Source of the DNA: Erythrocercus mccallii
Lineage: Eukaryota; Chordata; Aves; Passeriformes; Dicruridae
Assembly: GCA_013397435.1 (NCBI GenBank)
Contig: VZRG01002093.1
Span: 1-64,000 of the forward strand
Direction: 5' to 3'
DNA: 64,000 bases
In this document: positions 1 through 11,800 of the stretch, piece after piece
Numbering within the stretch: the stretch's first letter is position 1
Layout of the letters: each line of letters opens with the position of its first letter
The notes under the pieces: model-generated
What the model was told of the DNA's origin: nothing
Database searches by the model: none
The model's input: only the letters and a program-made list of their open reading frames with translations
Program-made: the position numbers and the translations under genes

Positions 1-40
1 GGGAAGGGAAGGGAAGGGAAGGGAAGGGAAGGGAAGGGAA
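1..40. repeat. (GGGAA)8 microsatellite
   Basis: Eight perfect copies of the pentamer GGGAA open the window, and the array may continue to the left. The strand has G-triplets spaced by AA, which fits the general motif for a G-quadruplex. The purine/pyrimidine asymmetry also suits triplex formation. No gene is attached to it. Confidence 0.97.
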
Positions 41-1151
41 GACCTTAATCTATAATAATTCTAGATAAAGATGGGCAAGTAGAAGAGTCAAATTAAGTAG
101 TTAAGGTTTCTACTTAAACAAGGTAGGAACAAGCTCAGCATCAAGATTTCATTTCTTAAACTTTCTTTTTGTACTTCTTCTTCTTCCCAAGGGATTAATC
201 TACCTAAAGCTACAGCATGCCTGTTGTTTGCATTTCTGCTACCACAAATACAATGAGAACAAGAAATGTAATCATTCTGTTAACTCTCAAATAGCTAATT
301 TAAAAGAGGGGTGGGAGGAAAGGAAGCCCATCTGGCTGTGTACATGAATAATGTCTTTACTTTCATTCACCTTAAGATTTGTTAGCCTTTCTTCAAGAGG
401 TTGAAAATTAACATTTATTCTAGCATGGTAGAGATCAAAATTATTTAATCTCAATGAGCATAATTATTATAGAATCTTCAACGTTCAGTTTAAAAATGAT
501 TAATTAGTATTACTCCAATCTTCCTGTCCTTTGTGAAGACTGAATAAAGGCTTTGCAAAATGTATGCCTATATGAAGATGAGCAAGTGTCCCAACTGTGC
601 TTCTCCTCTGGATTTTCTCTACTCATCTGCTTGCTCTTATACAGAATGCAAAGAGAACTAGATATGAGGAATAGAATTCCACACTTGTCACACATTACTT
701 AGCCAGTCAGATGGCACTACTGCAGCGGATTTTACAGCTCACATGAATGGCCCATGTCACAAGTGATCATAAATGAACTGGTCACCTGTGCTCCCCTCCT
801 GGCAGGGGCTCAGCTCAGCACTGAGGAACATTGACAGCAGCTGTGAAGATACTTTCTCTGCTGCTGTTCATACTGTATCAGTTTAATGGATAACAGGACT
901 GCTTCATATTTTATGTTTGCTAATCTGACAAAATAATAAACCCGTTTAAAAAATAAATGCAAACATAAATTATACTGAACCTTACCCATGTGTTGCTATA
1001 CCCTCTTCTGCAGTCTGTATTCTTCAATGTCTTTTAATTAATGAGATTTTAAGCTATATGAAAAGGGAAAATGGCAAAAGAAGAAAATAATAAACAGAGA
1101 AAGAAGAAAGAAGAACAGAGAAAGAAGAAAATAACAAACAGCAGCAATAAT
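41..1151. other. anonymous AT-rich DNA
   Basis: Unique-looking AT-rich sequence. A purine-rich run of GAAAGAAGAA-type units lies at about 1,078-1,130. No exon with convincing splice sites and no RNA gene was seen. Confidence 0.6.
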
Positions 1152-1653
1152 AATCACAGAATAATAAGAATCGCAGAATGAGTAAGGTTGGAAGGGACCA
1201 GTGGCAGTCATCTAGTCCAACATCCCTGCTCAAGCAGAGTCCCCTAGGGCAAGATACACAGAAATGTGTCTACATGGCTTTTAAATATTTCCAGTGGGGG
1301 AGACTTCCCAAACTCTCTGTCTGAACAGGGCAATCTGTTCCTGTGCTCAGTCATCCACACAATAAAGAGTTTATTTCTGCATATTAAGGTGGAACTTCCT
1401 GTGCACCAGTTTCGGCCCATTGCTTCTTGTCCTGTTCCTGGGCACCACCACTAAGAGCCTGGAAACACCCTCTTGACACCCACCTTTCAGATACTTACAG
1501 ATACTGATGAGGTCCTCTTTCAGTGTTCCCTTCTCCAGGCTACATAGATCCAATTCTTTCAGCCTTTCCTCGTATGAGAAATGCTCCAGTCCCTAATCAT
1601 CTTTGTAATCCTCTGCTCAACCTGCTCCAACAGGTTCATGTCTCTCGGGTACT
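1152..1653 (-). mobile_element. CR1 LINE 3' fragment
   Basis: Read on the minus strand this is the 3' part of a bird CR1 element. The plus strand shows the signature of a reversed CR1 tail: a CACAGAAT-type start, then GTTGGAAGGGACC, TCTAGTCCAAC and CCCTGCTCAAGCAG. It continues into the region that reads as CTGCTCCAACAGGTTCATGTCTCTC. The copy is 5'-truncated, as is usual for CR1. Open frames across it on both strands are by-products of the repeat. Confidence 0.9.
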
Positions 1654-2029
1654 GAGGAGGTATAACAACAACAATGCTAATGGCACTTATATAGACAAAT
1701 ACTTAAGAGCTGGAAGTAACAAAACCTCCACTTTTGTAGTTATGTTAACCACTCAAAAATAGGTCATTTAGGGATGCAAGTTCCAACTCTGAAAAGCAAT
1801 TTAGGCGCTATAGCCCACAGTTGCCCACACAGACCTTTAGCTCCAGTAGTGAATTCTTCTACCTAAAGTGTCTGGACTAATTTTGAAATGAGTGTTAAGT
1901 TCCCAGGTTACTTAGAGCTTTCTGGTTGTTTACTATGCTTCAAATTAGTTTTCTATACAACAAACCGAATTTTTAAAAGGAATGATTGACTAGCCAATTT
2001 GGTGAGGTGGAGTCTAAACTGAATGACTT
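1654..2029. other. spacer between two CR1 copies
   Basis: AT-rich sequence between the minus-strand CR1 tail and the plus-strand CR1 body. No coding or RNA signal was seen. It may include diverged 5' CR1 sequence that I cannot recognise. Confidence 0.5.
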
Positions 2030-4945
2030 GGTTGGGGTCCAAAGTGGCAATGCTCAGGCCATTGCTTCCTCCTAGGGAGTGGGCCATGCCAACCAGGGCA
2101 AGCTTGGCTGCCTCAAGATGAGAGTCCTAGGGCTAACGACATCAAGGGTGTGTATGGCTATGGGGAATCCTTTTACACTGCTCCTAGGGAACCTGGATGC
2201 TTGACTGCCTCCCTGAAGTGCCTGTACAAAAATGCACAGAGTAGGGGAAGTAAACAAGAACTGGAAATCTATGTGTGGTCACAGAGCCATGATCTCACTG
2301 CAGTTTCAGAGGCATGGTGGGATATCTCACCACTGGAATGGATTGTCATGGATTCCTGTGTACTTTTCAGGACAGGTCAACAAGGTGAGGTGGTGGAGTC
2401 GGTCTTTATGTGAAAGAGCAACAAGCTCTGCCCATGGACAGACAAGGAGACCTTACGGGTAAAAATTAAGGCACAGACTAAAATGGGTGACACTGTTGTG
2501 GGTGTTTACTACAGACCACCTGACTCAGACAAGAAAATTGATGAGGCTTTCTATGGGCAGCTGGAAGCTGCCTTGAGACCACAGGCCCTGGTCCCTCTCT
2601 GAGAATTCAACAACCCTGATACTTGTTGGAGGCACAACATGGCTTGGCAGACACAGTCCAAGAAGTTCCTGTGGATTACTGATGATAGCTTTTTGATGCA
2701 AACGGTGTAGAAGCCAATGAGGAAAGTTGTGTGGCTGGACCTTGTACTAACAAACCAGGAGGAACTGAACATGAACATTGGTGGAAGCTCTGCAAGCAGT
2801 GATCCTGCATGGAGGAAGCAAAGCAGTAAGCAGGACTACATCCATGAACTTCCAGACAGCTAACCTAGACCTCTTCAAAGACCTACTAGAGGAATCCTAT
2901 GGGACAGGGCCCTAGAGGAGAAGGAGTTCCGAGAGACCTGGTCAATATTCAGGCATCACTTCCTCCTGACTCAAGACCAGTGTATTCCCATGATCAAGAA
3001 ATCAGGGAAAGGGGCAGAGAACTGGATGGGTGAACAGGAAGATTCTAATAATCTTGAAGACAAGAAAGAAATGTATAGGTTGTGGCAAAAGGGACAGGCC
3101 ACCTGGTAGGACTGTAGGAACATCCTCAGATTATGCAAAGATGTGATAAGGAAAACCAGGGCCCACTTGGAATTGAATCCAGCAAGGGATATCAAGGACT
3201 ACAAGTACATCAGCAGCAAAAAGATTAAGAAAAACGTGGGGCTGCTGTTGAATCAGATGGATATCCTGATGATGGAAGACATGGAGAAGATGGAATTACT
3301 GAGTGCCTCCTTTGCCTCAGACTTTACTGCTGAGGCTGTCCTTTAGGAATCCCAAACCTTGGAGAGGAAGGCTGGATAAAGGAAGACTTCCCTTTGGCTG
3401 TCAAGGGCTTGGTTAGAGATCTTTTGGCTAGGCACACTTAATATCCATAAATCCATGGGCTCTGGTGGGATGCATACACAGGTGCTGAGGGAGCTGGCAG
3501 ATGTTGTTGCTAAGCCACTCTCCACCATCCTCAAAAAATTACAGAGAACAAGTGAGGTGCCTGATGACTGGAGGAAAGCCAGTGTCACTGCAATCTTCAA
3601 AAAGGGCAACAAGGAGGACCCAGGAAACTACTGGCCAGTCGGCCTCACCTCCAGTCCTGGAAAGGTGATGGCACAAATCACTCTGGAGGCCATGACCAAG
3701 CACATGAGGACAAGGTCATCAAGAGTAGTCAGGATACATTCATCAAGGGGAAATCAGGCCTGGGCCAATCTCATAGACTTCTATGATGGCATGGCAGGGT
3801 CAGTGAGGGGAGGTATCCACAAGTGGATGTTGTCCACCTGAGCTTTAGCAAGGGTTTTGACACTGTCTCCAATAACATCCTCATAGCTAAGCTCAGGAAA
3901 TGTGGATTAGATGAATGCACATTTTGGTGGATCAAGAACTGACTGAATGGCAGAGCTCAGAGAGTCATGATAGTGGAGCAGAGTCCAGCAGGAGGCCTGC
4001 AGCCAGAGGTATTCCCAAGGGATCAATACTGAGACCAATCTTATTTGATTTGTTTATCAGTGATCTGGAGGAAGGGATCAAATGCACCCTCAGCAAGTTT
4101 GCTGGTGACACTAAACTGGGGCCAGTGGCTGATCCACCTGAGGGCTCTGCTGCCATTCCGTGGGACCTTGGTCAGCTGGAGGGTTGGGCAGAGAAAAACC
4201 GGATGAGGCTCAATAAGGACAAGTGCCAGGTCCTGTGCCTGGGGAGGAACAGCCCCAAGTGCCAGCACAGAGCAACTCTGTGGGAAAGGACTTGGGACTC
4301 CTGGTGGATCACAAGTTGTCCATGAACCATCAGTGTCCCTGTGGCCAGGAGGGCCAATGGAATCCTGGGGTGCATTGGGAAGAGTGTGGCCAGCAGGCGG
4401 AGGGAGGTGACCCTTTCCCTCTCTCAGCCCCAGTGAGGCCACACCTGGAGTGCTGAGTCCAGTTCTGGGCTCCTCAGCACAAGAGAGACAAGGAGCTGCT
4501 GGAGAGGGTCCAGTGGAGAGCCACAAGGATGGTCAGGGGTCTGGAGCTTCTCTCTTATGAGGAGAGACTCTGGGAGCTGAGCCTGTTTGGTCTGGAGAAG
4601 ACTGAGATGGGATCTCCTCAATACATACAAATATCCCAAAGGTGGGTGTCAGGAAGTTGGTGCCAGACTCTTTTCAGTGGTGCCCAAAGACAGAATATGG
4701 ATTAATAACCCTAAACCAAAATACAAGTAGTTTCACCTCAACAAGAGGAAGAACTTCTTTACATTGAAGGTGGCAGAGCACTGAAACAGCTGCCTGGGGA
4801 GGCTGGGGAGTCTCCTTCTCTGGAGACACTCAAAACCCACTCAGACACGATCCTGTGTCACCTTCTCTAGGTGACCCTGCTTTGGCAAGGAGGTTGGTCT
4901 GGGTGAAGTCCAAAGGTCTTCTAACCCTAATGATTCAGTGACTTT
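2030..4945 (+). mobile_element. long, decayed CR1 LINE copy (ORF2 endonuclease + RT + 3' UTR)
   Basis: A roughly 2.9-kb CR1 non-LTR retrotransposon. CR1 ORF2 encodes an AP-type endonuclease followed by a reverse transcriptase, which together copy the element's RNA into a nicked target. Endonuclease traces begin at about 2,150: SEAWWD, then GVYYRPPDSD at about 2,500, then LDLVLTNQEEL at about 2,735. The reverse transcriptase runs from about 3,455 (GSGGMHTQVLRELADVVAKP, EDPGNYWPVGLTS) to about 4,325 (IPKGSILRPILFDLF, CTLSKFAGDTKLG, AEKNRMRLNKDKC). The frame changes between the 3,455-3,841 and 3,915-4,325 blocks, and stops break the endonuclease. The catalytic FADD motif reads FAGD at 4,098-4,109, and the usual QGS reads KGS. 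The 3' UTR ends near 4,945 in a degenerate form of the CR1 terminal ATTCTATG repeats (ATGATTCAGTGACT). The copy is dead. Confidence 0.95.
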
Positions 4946-7900
4946 GAGCATCCAAACTTAAATACAATGCAAAAAGACCTGATCAATACAGATAACTGAT
5001 CTTCCTCTGAAAGCCTGGCATTTGAAAACTTGTATTGCAGGCATGTAAATTTTCCCACTCACTTGTCTAAATTGTGATTTTAGATATAGAAAGCTCTGAG
5101 ACTGAGAGTGTTTGAGGAACTAATACAGAAATAGTTTTCAATTTTTGAAAATCCAGGAATTTTAAATAGGTAAATATGCTAGCCACTATTTCAGATGTCA
5201 TGTTGCTATTTCTTCACTTTTCCCTGAGATTGTTATGAAATGTAAGCTTGAGCTGAATTGTGTTTATATTCACCTTTGAAAGGCTAGAATGTACAGTATT
5301 CCTGTAAGTGGAAAAAACATATTATTAGCTTTCCAGCCTTTGTTAAAAATTAAAGAAAAGTTGCATGAAGTCACATTATTTGCCATTTCATGCTGTTCAA
5401 GTGTAGCAATATCACTTTTGTTCCAGAGAAGTCACAGGCATCCTTCAGGCAATGTCAGAACAAATGCACAAAAGCTGGAAATCTGGATATATCATGCTAA
5501 CTGCTACAGGGCTGCCAGGGAAGTAGCTTAGTGCAAGGCATTGCCCAAATGTTTCATTGCACAGTGCTCAAAAAATGTTGGCTGCATTATTTTGGTGTAC
5601 TCTTCGCATTCCCCTATCCTATTTTTGCATAATATTCAATCCTTGGCACACAAGAAGCATCAGCCCATTTACCTAACCTGACCTATTCAAAAATAAACTG
5701 CAGATGACTGATCTTTAGTATTTTCAGCAGATGGCAAAAGAGGTTCTTAATGAATGGCATGAACTTCCTAAAATTGAGCGTGGAAGTAGCTGATTCCAAT
5801 TAGATCAAAGGGAAACACCCCCTTTTCTTGTTACAGTAACAAAATTGTCCAAGCTGATAATCTGAGTATTAGAAGAAATATACTTTCTCCCTATTTTTAC
5901 TCTAAAACCAGGCCCTAAAATAAACCCCACCATTAATGCTGGAAAACCCTTTCTTTCTGCTTCTCCCTGACAGACCTTCTTCTCTAGTATGTACTTTCAA
6001 CAGTCTTTTCTGATGTTGCTCTTTCTGTGCATTTAGGGAAGCAGCACAAATGACACTGTGTCTGCAATGACTGTGTGGATCACCTGCACAACTTCTGTGA
6101 TTTATATGTTGTGTGAATCTCACACCCATGCAGTTTTTTTTCTGTGCGTTACTCTTTTACTCTATTTACAACAAATTACAATCCAGAAGAGAAATAAACA
6201 GGAAGTAAGGATAGCTGAAATTGATGCTACTGCTTTGTATTAGTCTATAAACTCACATTGTCTTCTCCAGCCTTCCCAAAACATAAGCCCTCCCACTCAT
6301 CACCAGGTGCTCTACTACAAAAGAAGAAAATCCCAAAAATCAAGACCATCAGCACCTGAATTATGCACTTGCCATGTCATGAATTCTCACAAGTAATACT
6401 AGCTGAATTAGAAGTTAAGAAGAACCCTAGGTGCAAAAGCTGAGAAATGTATGGGAAGAATCACTGGTCAGATAGAATCAAGGATTCTTAATATCTCTGT
6501 TTCTTAAAATATAAAAGGCAGTAAATAATTCTGCCTTTTTTCCTTACACTGTCAAACCTCAACAATATGAAATAGCCATTTTCTATACTATTCACTGCTA
6601 TGAAGAATTATTTTATTTTTATTTTTATTCTGTAATGTAATCTTGATTTTTGTGTAGCATCAGACCTTTTCAGTGAAGTTGCAGGAAAAATGCACCAGAT
6701 GGCTCTATGGTGACATTTGTCTGGGGTACATTGCCAAAAACCTGACCAGAATATATGTCATATCTTCATTCCATGAAAATATAACTGGAATAGTTATTTA
6801 AATACTCTGGATAGAAAACTTTTGCTTTTTAAGTTTGGTACTATTAGCAGGACTGAGAGAGTGGTTGAAAAAAAGGCAGAAAATAATATTGAAATTTAGT
6901 ACCCTGACTGTGAAAAAAAATCAAAATATATCTCAGTCAAGGTAGGACTAAATGGATACCCAGAATCATATTTTAGGATGTGATTCTTGACTTATTCACT
7001 GAGTGCTATACACAAACAAGGAAATGAAATCTGAATTATGTGCTATAATAAATGAAAACCACTCCTTATTTATGTACAATCAGAAAACGGCTAATCAGTT
7101 TTCCTCAGTATTACAAGCAGGTTTTTTGAATCTTCATGTCTCTTTTTCAGCTTCTTGTATAAAAGTGTGCCTCTTAAGGCAGGAAGGGCTCAAGTCTTAA
7201 CAAAGCTTTTGGACTTAACAGGGGTTTTAGAATTAATTCAGCTTTTGATTTGGAAGTGAGGAATGAGAGAATTTTGGAGATGTGTTTCTGCTAGGCTTAG
7301 CACTTCTTGCAATACCGGAGGGGCAGATGCAGCCTGATATACAGAGGATGTGGAAAGTTAGGGCAAAGAACACATCACAAGCTTTACAGAGCTGCTGCAG
7401 GACCAGGATGAGATAGGTCATTAGCTGGTTTTGGAGGAGCTGGGAGACAGTGATCTCTAAGCTCCAGCCAAGAGTGAGAGCTGATGGTGGCACAGCAGGT
7501 GATTGTATAGTGGTGTGAATGGGGGACAAAGACTGCTCTTCAGCTTTCCCAGTCAGATCATGATTTATAAATTTCTGCTTCACTGAAAGTTTCAAATGAG
7601 TAAAAAGATTAATTTGAGAAGAAAATATTTCTATGACTTTTTTGAGATCAAAACATTACAAAGAAAGATGTTAAGGATTTTTCAAAAAATATTATCTATC
7701 CTGTTCATTAGGGAAACCTAGATATATATTGATCATCAGGCCAAAAAACCAGCAAATAAAAATATATAAAATTAAGTAATTTTCATTTAATTGGTATTCA
7801 ACTAGTGAAAGCACAGTAAAGAAATCAGATTGTTTATATTTGAGATCATTACCAGCAATATATATGTTTCCCAGTATCTGAGTCTACTGAAATTTTTGTA

Positions 7901-8520
7901 ATAACAAGTGATGCACAAGTGTCATTTACTCACCAGTTTTTAAAAGATCAGTTCCTTAAAGCATCACCGTAAGAGGTTCTTTCTTTTAAGTTCTCTTTGT
8001 GAAGGCATTACCCAACATAAAAAATCCAGTAAACTAGAGTACTATAATAATATTTCATCAGATGCAAAACCTCTATAGAAAACACATGGGATATTAAAGA
8101 AAAATTACAGTACTGTAAGAATAAATTAAAATAATCAGTACCTGCAGAAGATTTCCAAGATTTTATGGTACCTGTATTACAATCTAAATAAACTTAATAG
8201 CAAAATCTGGATCTTTAGTGCATACATACAAAAATTCATAGTTCTAGTTCAGAAAATGTTTCCAGGTATAATGCAACCAAAATGACTGCTTTCACTTAGT
8301 TTTCTCTGCAATTTTTCAGTGAATATTTAGGAAGTGCCACACAAATGGATCCTGGTGACTCTCTGTCTTTCTGTATTTCAAACCATCAATAGTTGACTAA
8401 GCCCTGTAAAACTGTAGCCAAAATGGAGGAATCACAAAACGGGGAAAAACTGTAAGATGTTTTTCAATCTTAAGCTTTCTCATTTGGAACAAATAGAATT
8501 TTAACATTTTTGGCTGACCT
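4946..8520. other. anonymous AT-rich DNA
   Basis: No repeat family, RNA gene or exon with both splice sites was recognised. A less AT-rich patch at about 7,240-7,560 has an open minus-strand frame of 120 codons, but its composition is not protein-like and it has no clear splice signals. It may be an old unclassified repeat. Confidence 0.55.
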
Positions 8521-8807
8521 TCACAGAATCATAGAGTTGCTTGCCTTGGAGGGGACCTCAAGCTTCAGCATTCATCTAACATATTCTTAAAGACATTCTG
8601 TGATATAGATTTCACAGACTTGACAGACGTATCAACGACTTATCTGTCCTTATTGGAATGAATCTTTTACTTGATATGTAGCCTGCCTTTGTTGCTGCAA
8701 TTTAAACCCACCAGTTCTTGTCTCATGGAGAGATTAAAAACTGCTCTCCCTGTTTCTTACAGTTACTTACAAATATGAAGGTCATGTACCCTTCCCTTTA
8801 CCTTCGT
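8521..8807 (-). mobile_element. old CR1 LINE 3' fragment
   Basis: The plus strand begins TCACAGAATCATAGAG, the reverse of the CR1 tail, and continues GGAGGGGACCTCAAG as CR1 does. The match fades towards the right, where CCAGTTCTTGTCTCATGG and CTTCCCTTTACCTTCGTATG still resemble CR1. Divergence is much higher than in the 42.7-kb copy. Confidence 0.8.
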
Positions 8808-11800
8808 ATGAGCACACAGTATGAGACTTGCTTAAAGACACTGTAAACATCAGTCAAACATAATTTCCATTGATGGACAGTAAGAAATTACTTGGTATGC
8901 TCTCCAGTCTGAGAGCCATTGTTTTTAGGATGATGCTCTCTTCTAGTTACAGAGCAGAGCAGAAGTCTACTATATAATATTTGTTTACTTAATTCTGACT
9001 GACTGTCCTGCTCCAATCTCAACATATTCAAGTCCCACAAATCTGTATCCCACCGGAAGTACTTTTTCCTCATCTTTCTGACAATAAAAAAGTGTGGGGA
9101 AGTGGTGGCGAAATAAGAAGAAAAAGGAGGCACCTCTACTGAAAGCAAAGCTTTCATTAAACTCACTGAAAGACTTGTCTGAGATAGAACTGAAGTGACA
9201 GAAAATGGGTCTTTTATCTCACCTTCAAGTAGTTGGATGTGGCTTCCCTAATTCAATAAGAGTACATTTTAGTCTGTATGATTCCCTTTTTTCAGTACAG
9301 CACTTGAGAAACAGGGAGGAGCAAGGGCATATAATGACTGTATTACTTTTGTTTCCTTATTTCATTAATTTTGTCTTCTTAGATATACTTAAAATTTTCT
9401 TTATAGACACACAGAACTCCCACTAGCTTATTATCTCTAAGCATTTTATTTTGAAAATATAAATAAGAGTAAATTTCAGCTTTCTTAATACATTTTCTGT
9501 TTTAACTGCTACACTGGATTTCTGAAACTCTTATGATTGAATCATCTTGCCTAATACTGTTACAAGATACCCAGGGCAATATATATGTCCTATTTTATTC
9601 TCCCGGAGGATAGATATCATGAACATGCCAGTATTACATAGGAGAGATGACAAACAGCAGCCTCTTAAGCAGAAAAGCATTTCTGATGGTTTTCTTTTCC
9701 CACAAACCCAGAAAATACCACATTCAGCTCCTGCCACAATTACAACTGGACCCTTTATATTGGCAGGATTTTTACCATTTCAATTAAATTATGTAGAGCT
9801 GTATGATTAATCCACTTTCTCACATGGAAAAAATGATGTTGCTTATGGCTGACTGAGTTAGACAAATGCTGATGCATGTCTGAATCCAACTACAATTTCA
9901 TTTTGTTTCATAATTACAGTGAGTGTAGAATACCCTATGAAGGAGAGTCAACTGACAGAGGGTAACTTGAATTCATGTCAAGAAAAATCTATTCCCATCT
10001 TTTTTACAGATAAAGCAGAGAATAGGGAAAGATTAGGTAAGAAGATAAAAAATGAAGTAAATGGGGAGCAGAGCAGGACTCTTGGAGAGACTGTTTTCTC
10101 TACATTATTTTGTAACTTTTCAACAGATCCTTTTTTTCATATTTTGTCTGCCAGCAAAAAACAGTAGTCTAAGAAGTCCTTTTCAACATTTTTTTCTGAC
10201 TCTTAGTTTCACTGCTACTTGGGAAGAAAATACTGCAGTTCTGAACTTGGTTACACAAGAATATATGAAATGGCTCTGTGATGTCTGTGGTGCTCAGGTA
10301 ATGCAAAGGGATTTTGAGAAATTTCCTGCAGTATTTGTCAAGTGCTGAATTTCCCCTATGATATTCAAGATTTTCTACAAATATCAGGTAGGTAAGGAAA
10401 TAAAGGTTTACTTAAATCTCTTCCTGCTAGCTCAAGTTGTAATTTTTTCCAAACAACCAGCTGGTATCCAGTAGAAATCAAGCAATTAAACAAAAGAAAA
10501 ATAAATTCCCAAGCAACAGTTTCAATGGAGAATAGTAAAAGCTGTGTACTAACAGAATAGAGAAGTAAGCAGTAAGATGTTAATTCTTTCTCATTTGTGT
10601 GAATGCTCAGTGAAAATAACTGAAAGATTGTACAGGGACTCTGCTAATTACATATGGAGGGTGCCAAGACAGGAGCAGAGTCATGCTATAACAACACCAT
10701 ATGTTGACAATTGGTTAACGGCAGCAGCAGGTTTCTATTCTAAATCCCTTTCATTGACATAAATTAAATCTGGAGTTATTAAGATAACTAAAGATAACTT
10801 ACACAATTTCCATGGGGAATTTTGATGGCAGTCCTGCTTCTAGATGGGGTCAAATGCCTACAGATATGCTGACCGGAAGAGAAGACATCTGTAATATTTC
10901 AATACACATTTCTTATTAAAACACTAAGAACAGTAAATAAATGTAGTTGACATATGCTCCTCTCTCTTTACACATCTTCTGCAAATAGATAGCACTGTAT
11001 GCTGAAAATGTTATTCAAGAAGTGCAAAAGTCAAGGCAGGTAAGTGTTTATAGGTCTACCTAGAAAGAACTGGCAGGATGCCTCCAGATCTCCAAAAATC
11101 TAACAGAAATGCACATATTGAAAAGTAGAGTCAGTTCTCACACTGATTACACTTCAGTTCCCATCACCTGTGATAAGAAATCAGATTGTCTTTAGCTCTC
11201 AAAAGCCACAGTGTATATAGCACTGAAATAAAATCAGCAAGCTCTGTGCAAATCTTACTTCTTGGAGTAACAGTAATTCATGCCACTGTCAGCAGAAAGT
11301 GAAAAATCTAGTAGAGAAATACCAAACCCAATGGCAAACTCTAGCTTAGAGTCTTGATTAAAAATAAGGACTGAATGCCCATAATATTAGGAGTGAAACC
11401 TAACAATAAAGCAAGATGCAACTCTATATTAATTACATTTCCTATTGCAGCATATCATTACTGTGACACAGGATGTCTAAATATACAGTGCTTTCAGCTC
11501 TTAAAATGGTGAGGCAGCCACAAATCAAGGGAACAGTTGATAGGTCGGGAATGCAATTTGGGGCAGTTCTCATGTGTGCATATACAATCTCAGTCATGAG
11601 AAAAATCTGTGTATTAGAAAATCAAAATCTCACTCCTGGCTATGACAAGATCTAATGGGAGAAAAGGGAGGGAAAATGTTTTGGAAGTTGTTCAACATAG
11701 CTCAGTGTCTGAAGACATAAAAATAGAGTGGAAGGACGTAGAAAAAGAAAAGTGAAAAGGCGTCTTTTAGAGAAAGTAATACCTAATGATATGCTATAGT

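Noticed and set aside
4041..4639. Minus-strand frames of 67-161 codons
   Set aside because: They are antisense to the CR1 reverse transcriptase and 3' region.
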